Of a stretch of 64,000 bases of DNA, positions 19,038 through 27,085 are shown one piece after another (the first letter of the stretch is position 1; each line of letters opens with the position of its first letter). Under the pieces are notes generated by a model, which was not told where the DNA came from, searched no databases, and worked only from the letters and a program-made list of their open reading frames with translations. This DNA comes from Streptomyces sp. 1331.2 (GTDB taxonomy: Bacteria; Actinomycetota; Actinomycetes; Streptomycetales; Streptomycetaceae). A program made the translations under genes and the position numbers. The stretch spans positions 6,131,001 to 6,195,000 of the forward strand of contig NZ_OBMJ01000001.1 in NCBI RefSeq assembly GCF_900199205.1, given 5' to 3'.

Positions 19038-19898
19038 TCATGCGGCCGCGAGCAGCAGGGTGCCCGCGACGGCCAGCCCGGCGCCGAGCACCTGGACCGG
19101 GCGCAGCCGTTCCTTGAACACCCCGCGGGCCATCAGTGCGGTGACCACCGGGTAGAGCGAGGACAGGACGGCGGCAACGGTGGCCGAGCCGCGGTGCGAG
19201 GCCATCGCGAAGAGCGCGTTGGCGGCGACGTCGGCGAGCCCGATCGCGGTGAGCGCGGGCAGCCGGGCCCGCAGCCCGGGCAGTAGCCGGCCGGTGCCGC
19301 TCCCGCCGGCGCCGCGCGGGCCGGTGAGCAGGGCGGCGCCGCCGACGGCGACGTTGCAGACCCGCTGGACGCAGAGCGCCAGCAGCAGCCCGCCGCCGGT
19401 CGAGGCGTGGGCGATCAGGGCCATCACGGTGCCGAAGCCGACGGCGGCGCCCAGGGTGAGCAGCAGGGCGCTGCGGGCGGCGGCCGGGCCGCCGCGCTCC
19501 GGACCGGCGGCCAGCACCACGCCGGCCACGGCCACCGCGATCCCGGCGACCTGGCCGGGCCCGGGGCGGTCGCCGAGCGCGAGGCCGACGCCGACCGGTA
19601 CCACCACGGAGACGGTGGTCAGCGGGGAGACCACGCCCATCGGGCCGAGCGCGAGCGCGCGGTAGAAGGCGAGCATCGCGAACGGGCCGATCACCCCGGC
19701 CGCGACGGCGTACCAGAGCACGGGGGAGGCGGCGGCCCAGCCGCCGGTGGCGATGACGGCGGCCAGCAGGACGGCGGCTGCCGCCACCTGGGAGGCGACG
19801 ACCACGGCGAGCGCGGGCAGCCGCCGGGCGAGTGCGCCGCCGCCGAAGTCGGCGAGCCCCCAGAGCAGGCTGGCGGAGAGGGCGAGCAGCACGGTCAC
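19038..19898 (-). CDS. EamA/DMT-superfamily exporter
   Basis: 286 residues with about ten hydrophobic helices in two EamA repeats. It opens VTVLLALSASLLWGLADFGGG; the first repeat ends AFYRALALGPMGVVSPLTTVSVVVPVGVGL and the second AVLSSLYPVVTALMARGVFKERLRPVQVLGAGL. Likely exports a small metabolite. The GTG at 19898 is chosen because GGGAGG lies 6 bp upstream; longer in-frame reading upstream is Arg/Pro-rich and unlike the family. Divergent from an XRE-cupin regulator. Confidence 0.88.
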   Translation of the reverse strand: MTVLLALSASLLWGLADFGGGALARRLPALAVVVASQVAAAAVLLAAVIATGGWAAASPVLWYAVAAGVIGPFAMLAFYRALALGPMGVVSPLTTVSVVVPVGVGLALGDRPGPGQVAGIAVAVAGVVLAAGPERGGPAAARSALLLTLGAAVGFGTVMALIAHASTGGGLLLALCVQRVCNVAVGGAALLTGPRGAGGSGTGRLLPGLRARLPALTAIGLADVAANALFAMASHRGSATVAAVLSSLYPVVTALMARGVFKERLRPVQVLGAGLAVAGTLLLAAA

Positions 19899-20088
19899 GG
19901 CCGGCCTCCCGAGGGGTCGGCGGGCGCGGCGGGGAGGACGGGTGATGAGGGCAGCACAATGCACTCCGAAGTACAGTCGGATGGACTCGTTGCCGAGACC
20001 GGCAGCGTAGTGCAGTGAACTGAACTTTCCGAACAATATTCCGTACCGTTTCGACCAGTGGACGGAAAGACACCGGAGGACTGACCGC

Positions 20089-20661
20089 GTGCCGGACCCC
20101 GACCTCGTCGCCCGGGCCCTCGCCCGGAACCTCAAGCGGCTGCGTGCCGAGCGAGGCCACACCCTGGACGCTCTCGCCGCCCGCTCCGGCGTGAGCCGCG
20201 GCATGATCGTCCAGATCGAGCAGGGCCGCACCAACCCGAGCGTGGCCACCGTCGTGCGGTTGGGCGACGCGCTCGGCGTCTCGATCGCCACGCTGCTCGA
20301 CTACGAGAAGGGGCCGGACGTCCGGATCGTGCCGGGCGACCAGGCCGTGCCGCTCTGGTCGGGCCCGTCCGGCGGCACCGGCACGCTGCTGCACGGGATC
20401 GAGGCGCCCGGGCCGCTGGAGCTGTGGGAGTGGCGGATCGAGCCGGGTGAGGAGTACTCCTCGGAGCCGCACCCGGCGGGGACGGTGGAGATCATCCGGG
20501 TCGAGGAGGGGGAGCTGACCCTGGAGCACGACGAGCGCGAGCACCGGGTGCCGGCCGGCAGCACCGTCTCCTTCGACGCCTCCTATCAGCACGTCTACCG
20601 CAACGCGGGGGAGCGGGCGGTGCGGCTGGCCATGGTGGTCTCCGTCCCGCCGCCGCGCTGA
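20089..20661 (+). CDS. XRE-cupin transcriptional regulator
   Basis: 190 residues. An N-terminal helix-turn-helix (LKRLRAERGHTLDALAARSGVSRGMIVQIEQGRTNPSVATVVRLGDALGV) is joined to a C-terminal cupin barrel (ELWEWRIEPGEEYSSEPHPAGTVEIIRVEEGELTLEHDEREHRVPAGSTVSFDA), a ligand-sensing layout. It is divergent from the EamA exporter gene with a 190-bp shared promoter region, so it probably controls that exporter in response to its substrate. GTG start at 20089 with GGAGGA upstream. Confidence 0.9.
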   Translation: MPDPDLVARALARNLKRLRAERGHTLDALAARSGVSRGMIVQIEQGRTNPSVATVVRLGDALGVSIATLLDYEKGPDVRIVPGDQAVPLWSGPSGGTGTLLHGIEAPGPLELWEWRIEPGEEYSSEPHPAGTVEIIRVEEGELTLEHDEREHRVPAGSTVSFDASYQHVYRNAGERAVRLAMVVSVPPPR

Positions 20662-20677
20662 CCTCCGTCCGTACGTG

Positions 20678-20716
20678 CCGAACGGCGCCTCCCCATCCCG
20701 GGGAGGCGCCGTTCGG
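20678..20716. terminator. 17-bp stem bidirectional terminator
   Basis: CCGAACGGCGCCTCCCC (20678-20694) pairs perfectly with 20700-20716 across a 5-nt loop and is followed by GCTTTTC on the plus strand. It lies between the end of the XRE-cupin gene and the end of the L31 gene on the other strand. Confidence 0.88.
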
Positions 20717-20721
20717 GCTTT

Positions 20722-20970
20722 TCAGTGCCGGTCGCCGTAGCGCTGGCGGAAGCGCTCGACCCGGCCCGCGGTGTCGAGCACGCGGGACTGGCCGGTGTAG
20801 AAGGGGTGGCTCGCCGAGGAGATCTCGACGTCGATCACCGGGTAGGTGTGGCCGTCCTCCCAGTCGACGGTGCGGTCGCTGGTGACCGTCGACCTGGTGA
20901 GGAAGGCGAGGCCGCCGACCTTGTCGCGGAAGACGACCGGGCGGTAGGCGGGGTGGATGCCGGGCTTCAT
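20722..20970 (-). CDS. rpmE2: type B (Cys-free) ribosomal protein L31
   Basis: 82 residues, [17 protein letters not shown]...[22 protein letters not shown]...[10 protein letters not shown]. This is the type B L31, which lacks the zinc-binding cysteines of type A; no Cys is present. Such paralogues replace the zinc form in zinc-starved cells. ATG at 20970; the L33 stop lies 24 bp upstream, so the two are co-transcribed from the Zur-box region. Confidence 0.95.
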   Translation of the reverse strand: MKPGIHPAYRPVVFRDKVGGLAFLTRSTVTSDRTVDWEDGHTYPVIDVEISSASHPFYTGQSRVLDTAGRVERFRQRYGDRH

Positions 20971-20994
20971 GGGAGGGCTCCTCTCTGGGGGCGG

Positions 20995-21159
20995 TCAGCG
21001 CTCTTCGCGGAAGTCGACGTGCCGGCCCGCGACCGGGTCGTACTTGCGCAGGACCATCCGGTCCGGGTCGTTGCGGCGGTTCTTGCGGGTCACGTACGTG
21101 AATCCGGTGCCGGCGGTGGAGCGGAGCTTGATGACGGGGCGCAGTTCGCTGCGGGCCAT
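20995..21159 (-). CDS. rpmG: Cys-free ribosomal protein L33
   Basis: 54 residues, [20 protein letters not shown], then [20 protein letters not shown] and [14 protein letters not shown]. No CxxC pairs, so it is the zinc-independent form. AGGAGG lies just upstream of the ATG at 21159. First gene of the leftward L33-L31 unit; its start is about 60 bp from the Zur-like palindrome. Confidence 0.95.
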   Translation of the reverse strand: MARSELRPVIKLRSTAGTGFTYVTRKNRRNDPDRMVLRKYDPVAGRHVDFREER

Positions 21160-21218
21160 GGGGCGTCCTCCTGGCGGTCTGGCGGTGCTGGGTGGGTGCT
21201 GGATGGAACCGTACACCG

Positions 21219-21239
21219 AAATGGATGTCATTTTCATTT
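21219..21239. promoter_or_regulatory. candidate Zur box in the divergent promoter region
   Basis: AAATGGATGTCATTTTCATTT is an AT-rich imperfect palindrome (outer arms AAATG/CATTT exact) in very GC-rich DNA. One strand reads ATGAAAATGACATCCAT, close to the actinobacterial Zur consensus recalled as TGAAAATGATTTTCA. It lies between the divergent L33-L31 and L28-S14 units, all zinc-independent paralogues, so zinc-responsive repression of both is a strong inference. Confidence 0.82.
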
Positions 21240-21289
21240 GGTGTAACGTGAGCCCGGTCCTGCCCATTCCCGGACGCCAGGGAGCACCC

Positions 21290-21526
21290 ATGTCCGCGCA
21301 CTGCCAGCTCACCGGCCGTCGGCCCGGCTTCGGCAACGCGATCTCGCACTCGCACCGCCGCACCCGCCGCCGCTTCGACCCCAACATCCAGCGCAAGCGC
21401 TACTGGCTGCCCAGCGAAGGCCGGTACGTCCGGCTCGTGCTGAGCGCCAAGGGCATCCGTACCGTCGACACGATCGGCATCGAGGCCGCCGTCGCCCGCA
21501 TCCGGGCCCGGGGGGAGAAGGTCTGA
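21290..21526 (+). CDS. rpmB: zinc-independent ribosomal protein L28 paralogue
   Basis: 78 residues starting [20 protein letters not shown], then [20 protein letters not shown]. In the zinc form the N-terminus has CxxC; here the second Cys is lost (CQLT), so zinc cannot be held in the usual way. ATG at 21290 with GGGAG upstream. First gene of the rightward unit, overlapping rpsN by 1 bp. Confidence 0.95.
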   Translation: MSAHCQLTGRRPGFGNAISHSHRRTRRRFDPNIQRKRYWLPSEGRYVRLVLSAKGIRTVDTIGIEAAVARIRARGEKV

Positions 21527-21831
21527 TGGCCAAGCAGAGCAAGATCGCCAAGAACGAGCAGCGGCGCGCCGTCGTCGCCCGCTACGCCGAGCGCCGGGCC
21601 GAACTCAAGCGGCTCATCGCCCACCCCGGCACCGACCCCGTCGAGCGCGCCGCCGCGCAGGCCGAACTCGCCCGCCAGCCGCGCGACGCCAGTGCCACCC
21701 GGATCCGCAACCGCGACGCGGTGGACGGCCGACCCCGCGGCTACCTGCGCGCCTTCGGCCTCTCCCGGGTCAACCTGCGCGCCCACGCCCACGCCGGCCA
21801 CCTGCCGGGCGTCCGCAAGGCGAGCTGGTGA
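21526..21831 (+). CDS. rpsN: Cys-free ribosomal protein S14 paralogue
   Basis: 101 residues ([20 protein letters not shown] ... [20 protein letters not shown] ... LPGVRKASW). This is the longer zinc-free S14, without the CxxC-CxxC of the 61-residue zinc form. It overlaps the L28 stop by 1 bp and the next gene by 4 bp (GTGA), so the three are translationally coupled. Confidence 0.96.
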   Translation: MAKQSKIAKNEQRRAVVARYAERRAELKRLIAHPGTDPVERAAAQAELARQPRDASATRIRNRDAVDGRPRGYLRAFGLSRVNLRAHAHAGHLPGVRKASW

Positions 21832-23015
21832 GCGGGGTGGACGGCCACCCGGAGCGGATCAAGCTGCCGGTGGTCGTCGTCGCCGGCCTGCACGCCGACG
21901 AACGCCGCGCCGCCGTCGAGGAACTGGCCGCCGCCGCGGTGGACGCGGTGGTGCTGCGGCACGACCTCCGGGACGCCTCGCTCGGCCTCGTCCACCGCGA
22001 ACTGCGGGACGCCGAAGGGGCGTTCGACACCGACGACGTGCCGCTGACCAACGACTGCCCGTGCTGCGCGCTGCGCGAGGACCTGCTGCCCCGGCTGCTG
22101 GAGATCGCCGACGAGGGCCGGTACGGGCTCGCCGTCGTCGAGTTGTGGGGCGGCAGCGACCCGCACCCGGCCGTCGAGGTGATCGCCGCAGGGGAGTCGG
22201 ACGGCCGGGACCTGGCCGACGTCGTCGAGCTCGCGGGCGTGGTCACGGCGGTCGACCCGGACCGGCTGATCGCCGAACTCTCCGTCCCCGACGACCTGGT
22301 GGAGCACGGCGAGCACACCGCCGCCCAGGACGAGCGGACCCGCGCGGAAGCCCTCGCCCACCAGATCGAGTACGCCACCACCCTCGCCGTCCCGCGCGCC
22401 ACGGCGCACACGCCGGGGCTCGCGCTGCTGCGGCAGCTCCACGCCACCGCCCGGGTGGTCCGGCTCGGCACCGGTACCCTCACCCGGGCCGCGCTCGGCG
22501 GCTTCGACGTCGCCGCCGCCCGCGACCGGGTCAACCCGGCGATCGCACTGCTGCCGCAGGACCGCGACGAGGCGGGCGTCGCCACCCTGGTCTGGGAACG
22601 CCGCCGCCCGCTGCACCCGCAGCGGCTGCACGAGGCGCTGGAACTGCTCGTCCCGGCGGCGCAGCGCAGCCGGGGCCGGTTCTGGCTGGCCAACCGGCCG
22701 GACCTGATGCTCGCCTGGGACGCCGCCGGGGCCAACCTCGCGGTCGAGGAGTGCGGGCCCTGGCTCACCTCCCTGCCCGACGCGGCCTGGGAGCTCTACC
22801 CGCCCGCGCGGCGGGCGGCCGCCGCCCTCGACTGGCACCCCCTGCACGGCGACCGGGTGCAGCAGCTCAGCTTCACCGCGGAGGGGCTGGACGTCGACGG
22901 CATCACCGGCCTGCTCGACTCCTGCCTGCTCACCGACGCCGAACTCGCCGCCGGCGAACCCGGCTGGAAGGCCCTGCCGGACGCCTTCCAGGACCTGCTC
23001 GACCCCGTCCACTGA
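21828..23015 (+). CDS. CobW/COG0523-like protein with degenerate nucleotide-binding loop
   Basis: 395 residues. The overall layout is that of CobW/ZNG-type metallochaperone GTPases: N-terminal [20 protein letters not shown] in the place of GFLGAGKTT, the metal motif CPCC in [20 protein letters not shown] (usual CxCC), and a C-terminal CobW_C domain ([44 protein letters not shown]). The Walker A lysine is absent and no NKxD motif is seen, so GTP hydrolysis is doubtful. Its place among zinc-free ribosomal genes implies a zinc-starvation role, perhaps metal handling or binding to a partner. The GTG at 21828 overlaps the S14 stop. Confidence 0.85.
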   Translation: MSGVDGHPERIKLPVVVVAGLHADERRAAVEELAAAAVDAVVLRHDLRDASLGLVHRELRDAEGAFDTDDVPLTNDCPCCALREDLLPRLLEIADEGRYGLAVVELWGGSDPHPAVEVIAAGESDGRDLADVVELAGVVTAVDPDRLIAELSVPDDLVEHGEHTAAQDERTRAEALAHQIEYATTLAVPRATAHTPGLALLRQLHATARVVRLGTGTLTRAALGGFDVAAARDRVNPAIALLPQDRDEAGVATLVWERRRPLHPQRLHEALELLVPAAQRSRGRFWLANRPDLMLAWDAAGANLAVEECGPWLTSLPDAAWELYPPARRAAAALDWHPLHGDRVQQLSFTAEGLDVDGITGLLDSCLLTDAELAAGEPGWKALPDAFQDLLDPVH

Positions 23016-23038
23016 AGAACGAGGAAGTGCCCACCCGC

Positions 23039-23275
23039 ATGCGCAAAACGACCGCCCCGCCGAAGCACCGGCCCAACCCGCTGCTCGCGGCGGGCATCGA
23101 GTACATCGACTACAAGGACACCGACCTGCTGCGCCGCTTCGTCTCGGACCGGGGGAAGATCCGCAGCCGCCGCGTCACCCGCCTCACCGTCCGGCAGCAG
23201 CGGGCTATGGCCCGGGCGATCAGGAACGCCCGCGAGATGGCCCTCCTCCCGTACACCTCCGGTCCCACCCGATAG
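23039..23275 (+). CDS. rpsR: ribosomal protein S18 paralogue
   Basis: 78 residues: [60 protein letters not shown], then [18 protein letters not shown]. Clear S18 with no Cys. Start is the ATG at 23039; an in-frame GTG at 23027 would add four residues and cannot be excluded. It follows the CobW-like gene by 23 bp and precedes L32 by 10 bp. Confidence 0.94.
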   Translation: MRKTTAPPKHRPNPLLAAGIEYIDYKDTDLLRRFVSDRGKIRSRRVTRLTVRQQRAMARAIRNAREMALLPYTSGPTR

Positions 23276-23285
23276 GAGCCCACCC

Positions 23286-23459
23286 ATGGCCGTACCCAAG
23301 CGCAAGACCTCCCGCAGCAACACCCGGCACCGCCGGGCCCAGTGGAAGGCGACGCCGCCGAGGCTCGTCCCGATCACGGTCGACGGCCGCGAGCTGCTCG
23401 TCCCGCAGAACCTCGTCCCGGCCTACCGGCGCGGGCTGATCGGACCGGGGGAGGTGTAG
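23286..23459 (+). CDS. rpmF: Cys-free ribosomal protein L32 paralogue (57 aa)
   Basis: 57-residue protein [20 protein letters not shown]..., the unmistakable L32 N-terminus, ending [15 protein letters not shown]. The usual L32 cysteines are missing, matching the other members of this cluster. The ATG at 23286 has AGGAG upstream. It is short enough to fall below common ORF cut-offs. Last gene of the rightward zinc-starvation unit; its 3' end is partly duplicated downstream. Confidence 0.95.
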   Translation: MAVPKRKTSRSNTRHRRAQWKATPPRLVPITVDGRELLVPQNLVPAYRRGLIGPGEV

Positions 23460-23581
23460 GGGCGGTTCGCCGTGTGGGGGTGGGTGGGCGTGCCGCCGGG
23501 GGGTGTGGGGCTTCCCGGCGGTGGGTCGTGTGGCGGACGGGGGAGGAGGAGGTGGGGCGCGGGCTGATCGGACCGGGGGAG
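23428..23581. repeat. 26-bp exact direct repeat: end of L32 gene and a copy 128 bp downstream
   Basis: GGCGCGGGCTGATCGGACCG plus GGGGAG occurs at 23428-23453 (coding the end of L32) and again at 23556-23581, where it is non-coding. The stretch 23460-23706 between L32 and the M24 peptidase holds otherwise only low-complexity G/T-rich sequence; no gene is supported there. Confidence 0.8.
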
Positions 23582-23706
23582 AGGTAGGGAACGGAGCTCC
23601 CTCGGCGGTGGTGCGGGGGCGCGGGCGGGTGCGGGCGGGAGCACCCGGGGGTTCTGTCGGGGGTGCTCGGCGGGCGCTTTGGGGTGGGGGTTCGTAGGCT
23701 CGACGC

Positions 23707-24813
23707 ATGGCGGATGCGTACGCGGGGCGGCGGGAGCGGGTGAGGGAGCACTGCAGCGCGGCCGGGGCCGATGCGGCGCTGATCACCCGGGCGGCGAACG
23801 TGCGGTATCTGACGGGCTGCGCCCCCTGCGGGGCGACCCTGCTGCTGACCAGGGAACGCGCGCTGCTCGCGGTCCCGGACGACCTGCCGCCGGACGACTC
23901 CGGGGAGCACCTGATCGCCCCGGACGTGACGCAGCTGCCGGTCTCGGCGGGGGCGGACACCGCGCTGGCCGCGGCGGCCGCCGCCGCGGGCTTCGGGGTG
24001 ACGGGCCTCGCCGTGGAGGAGCACGACCTGACCGTCAGCCGGCACCGGGCGGTGGCGGGCCTGGCCGGGCGGGCCCGGCTGGCCGACCTGGGGCAGGTGG
24101 TCGAGCGGCTGCGGGTGGTCAAGGACGAGCACGAGATCGCCGACCTGCGGATCGCGGCCGAGATCGCCGACCAGGCGCTCGGCGAGCTGCTGGAGTCGAT
24201 CCTGGTCGGCCGCACCGAGCGGCACCTGGCGATGGAGCTGGAGCGCCGGATGATCGACCACGGCGCCGACCGGGCTTCCTTCCCGGTCTCGGTCGGCACC
24301 GGCAGCCACTCCGGCCAGGCCGCCCACCAGCCGACCGACCGCCGGGTGGAGGAGGGCGACTTCCTGACCGTGGTGATGGGCGCCCAGTACCGCGGCTACG
24401 GCGTCTCCACCGCCCGGACCTTCGTGATCGGGGCCGCCCCCGCACCCTGGCAGGTGGAGCTGCACCGGCTGGTCTTCCGCGCCCAGCGGGCCGGCCGGGA
24501 GGCGCTCGGACCGGGCGTGGAGCAGTGCGTACCCGACCGGGCCGCCCGCCAGGTCCTGGAGGCGGCGGGGCACACCGAGGCCTCGCCGCACCCGGTGGGG
24601 CACGGCATCGGGCTGGAGATCCGGGAGGCGCCGCGCCTCGGTCCGTCGGACATGGGTAAACTGGACAGCCGCGTGCCGGTCACCGTCGGCCCAGGGGTCC
24701 ACCTCCCGGGCAAGGGCGGGGTCCGGATCGAGGACACGCTCGTCGTGCGCCCCCTCGAAGAGGGCGGGCCCGAGCTGCTCACCATCACCACCAAGGAGCT
24801 CCTCGCCCTGTGA
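23707..24813 (+). CDS. M24-family aminopeptidase P / Xaa-Pro dipeptidase
   Basis: 368-residue cytoplasmic metallopeptidase. The N-terminal creatinase-like domain ([26 protein letters not shown]) is followed by the pita-bread fold. Likely metal region: [49 protein letters not shown], then [25 protein letters not shown] (metal His) and [10 protein letters not shown] (last Glu). The first metal Asp of the usual DxGxxxxGY block is replaced ([10 protein letters not shown]), so metal binding may be atypical. ATG at 23707. It precedes efp, the usual streptomycete order. Confidence 0.9.
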   Translation: MADAYAGRRERVREHCSAAGADAALITRAANVRYLTGCAPCGATLLLTRERALLAVPDDLPPDDSGEHLIAPDVTQLPVSAGADTALAAAAAAAGFGVTGLAVEEHDLTVSRHRAVAGLAGRARLADLGQVVERLRVVKDEHEIADLRIAAEIADQALGELLESILVGRTERHLAMELERRMIDHGADRASFPVSVGTGSHSGQAAHQPTDRRVEEGDFLTVVMGAQYRGYGVSTARTFVIGAAPAPWQVELHRLVFRAQRAGREALGPGVEQCVPDRAARQVLEAAGHTEASPHPVGHGIGLEIREAPRLGPSDMGKLDSRVPVTVGPGVHLPGKGGVRIEDTLVVRPLEEGGPELLTITTKELLAL

Positions 24814-24889
24814 CGGCGGCCCCGTGGGCCGTCGGTGGCAGGACGCAAACCCTTGGTTCCTTGACAGCTATACAGGAGTTAGTGCGCCC

Positions 24890-25453
24890 GTGGCTTCCAC
24901 GAACGATCTCAAGAACGGCATGGTCCTCAAGCTGGAGGGCGGCAAGCTCTGGTCCGTCGTCGAGTTCCAGCACGTCAAGCCCGGCAAGGGCCCGGCCTTC
25001 GTGCGTACGAAGCTCAAGGAGGTCCTGACGGGCAAGGTCGTCGACAAGACCTTCAACGCCGGGACCAAGGTCGAGACCGCCAACGTCGACAAGCGCGGCA
25101 TGCAGTTCTCGTACAAGGACGGCGAGAACTTCGTGTTCATGGACATGGACACCTACGACCAGATCACGGTCGAGCCGGCCGTCGTCGGCGACGCCGCCAA
25201 GTACCTGCTGGAGGGCTTCGAGGCCCTGGTCGCCACCAACGAGGGCGCCGTCCTGTACATCGAGCTCCCGGCCGCGGTCGAGCTGACCATCGCCGAGACC
25301 GAGCCGGGCGTCCAGGGCGACCGCTCCACCGGTGGCACCAAGCCGGCCACCCTGGAGACCGGTGCCGAGATCCAGGTCCCGCTCTTCGTCACCACCGGCG
25401 AGAAGGTCAAGGTCGACACCCGCGACGGCAGCTACCTCGGCCGGGTGAAGTAA
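24890..25453 (+). CDS. efp: translation elongation factor P
   Basis: 187 residues, three-domain EF-P that rescues ribosomes stalled on polyproline. The tip loop is [10 protein letters not shown] with Lys33. This PGKGP loop is the actinobacterial type reported to work without lysine modification, and no modification gene is seen nearby. C-terminal signature [35 protein letters not shown] start at 24890 with AGGAG upstream; nusB follows after 4 bp. Confidence 0.97.
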   Translation: MASTNDLKNGMVLKLEGGKLWSVVEFQHVKPGKGPAFVRTKLKEVLTGKVVDKTFNAGTKVETANVDKRGMQFSYKDGENFVFMDMDTYDQITVEPAVVGDAAKYLLEGFEALVATNEGAVLYIELPAAVELTIAETEPGVQGDRSTGGTKPATLETGAEIQVPLFVTTGEKVKVDTRDGSYLGRVK

Positions 25454-25457
25454 GTCC

Positions 25458-25895
25458 GTGTCGGCCGCACGCAGCAAGGCCCGTACCCGGGCCTTCCAGA
25501 TCCTCTTCGAGGCCGACCACCGCGGGGTCGACCCGCAGCAGGTCCTCGCCGACTGGGTGGCCCGCGCCCGCGAGCCCAAGCCCGACGAGGGCACCCCCCA
25601 GGTGGCCGAGTACACCATGGAGCTGATCGAGGGGTACGTCCAGCACGCCCGTCGCATCGACGACCTGATCTCGCAGTACGCCGTGGGCTGGACCCTCGAC
25701 CGGATGCCGATCGTGGACCGCAACGTCCTGCGGCTCGGCGCGTACGAGCTGATCTGGGAGGACGGCGTCCCGGACGCGGTCGTCCTGGACGAGGCCGTCG
25801 AGATCGCCAAGGAGTTCTCCACGGACGACTCCCCGGCCTTCGTGAACGGCATGCTCGCCCGCTTCCAGGAGCTGAAGCCGAGCATCCGCCGGTAG
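25458..25895 (+). CDS. nusB: transcription antitermination factor NusB
   Basis: 145 residues, all-helical RNA-binding factor that with NusE binds boxA in rRNA leaders. Signatures: ARTRAFQILFEADHRG, WTLDRMPIVDRNVLRLGAYEL, VVLDEAVEIAKEFSTDDSPAFVNGMLARF. GTG start at 25458, 4 bp after the efp stop, so the two are co-transcribed. Confidence 0.97.
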   Translation: MSAARSKARTRAFQILFEADHRGVDPQQVLADWVARAREPKPDEGTPQVAEYTMELIEGYVQHARRIDDLISQYAVGWTLDRMPIVDRNVLRLGAYELIWEDGVPDAVVLDEAVEIAKEFSTDDSPAFVNGMLARFQELKPSIRR

Positions 25896-25912
25896 CCGGA
25901 CATGCTGCCCTT

Positions 25913-25955
25913 CGGACGGCCGTCGGACCCGAGTCCCGGGACCGGCGGCCGTCCG
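25913..25955. terminator. hairpin after nusB
   Basis: CGGACGGCCG at 25913-25922 pairs with CGGCCGTCCG at 25946-25955, with further GC pairing inside. Just downstream are three imperfect repeats of GTGTTCCCGGCGGT-type sequence up to about 26005. Confidence 0.6.
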
Positions 25956-26091
25956 GCGTTCCCGGCGGTGGGTGTTCCCGGCGGTCCGGTGTTCCCGGTC
26001 GTCGCGCGTTTCACCCGGTCGGCGTAGGGTGGGGCCTACTCGTCAGTAACTTGACGTCCCGGAACCAGGCGCGAAGGGCAGGTCCCCCCAC

Positions 26092-26913
26092 ATGACCACC
26101 GCGATCCGCAGCGAGTTCGACCAGGGCATCGCCCTGACCAGACATCCCGAGGAGCCCGGCCGCTACGAGGCCGAGCTCGGCGCCGGCTGGCAGATCGGCG
26201 GCGGGGTCAACGGCGGGCTGCTGCTCGCCGTGGCCGGACACGCGCTGTCGCTGGAACACGGCACCCACCCCGACCCGGTGTCGATCAGTGGTTACTACCT
26301 GTCCGCCTCCACCCCCGGCCCGGCCACCGTCCGCACCGAGGTGCTGCGCAGCGGCCGGGGCCTGTCCACCGGCACCGCCTCGCTCAGCCAGGACGGCGTC
26401 GAGCGGTTGCGCGTGGTGGCCAGCCACGGCGACCTCTCCACCACCGACGGCGAGGTGCGCACCAGCGCCGTGCCGCCGCAGCTGCCGCCGCCGGAGCAGT
26501 GCATCGGCGTGGAGCACGCGCCCAAGGAGCTGATCGCCCAGGCCGCCCTGCTGGAGCGCTTCGACCTGCGGCTGGACCCGGCCACCGTCGGCTGGGCGCT
26601 CGGACAGCCCTCCGGCAAGGGGCGGATCCAGGGCTGGTTCCGGCTCGCCGACGGCCGCGACCCCGACCCGCTGCTGCTCCTGCTGGTCGCCGACGCGCTG
26701 CCCCCGGTCACCTTCGACCTGGGCATGCCGGGCTGGGCCCCGACCGTCGAGCTGACCGTCCACCTGCGCGCCAGGCCGGTCCCGGGCTGGCTGCGGGTCA
26801 CCCACGCCACCCGCAACCTGGCCGGCGGGTACTTCGAGGAGGACGCCGAGGTCTGGGACGAGTCCGGTCGCCTGGTCGCGCAGTCCCGCCAGCTGGCCCG
26901 GGTGCCGCGGTAG
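26092..26913 (+). CDS. acyl-CoA thioesterase-like double hot-dog protein
   Basis: 273 residues. The N-terminal half resembles the TesB/thioesterase hot-dog: GAGWQIGGGVNGGLLLAVAGHAL, DPVSISGYYLSASTPGPATVRTEVLRSGRGLSTGTASLSQDG. The C-terminal half ends WLRVTHATRNLAGGYFEEDAEVWDESGRLVAQSRQLARV, a typical hot-dog ending. Likely hydrolyses acyl-CoA or another thioester; substrate unknown. ATG at 26092. Single gene between nusB and an unknown conserved gene. Confidence 0.8.
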   Translation: MTTAIRSEFDQGIALTRHPEEPGRYEAELGAGWQIGGGVNGGLLLAVAGHALSLEHGTHPDPVSISGYYLSASTPGPATVRTEVLRSGRGLSTGTASLSQDGVERLRVVASHGDLSTTDGEVRTSAVPPQLPPPEQCIGVEHAPKELIAQAALLERFDLRLDPATVGWALGQPSGKGRIQGWFRLADGRDPDPLLLLLVADALPPVTFDLGMPGWAPTVELTVHLRARPVPGWLRVTHATRNLAGGYFEEDAEVWDESGRLVAQSRQLARVPR

Positions 26914-27085
26914 CACTCGCCCCGAGGGGTCGGCCCGAGGCCCGTCCCGGCTCCGCCATCGGTCCTATTACCGGTGGTTACATTCCTGTGACACGCCGTA
27001 CGTGTGCGGCGCGCGCGGTTGGGGAGGAAGACGGTCAGCGGCGAGCCCGCCGCAGACCGTCACCCGCCGATGCCAGGAGCCACCG

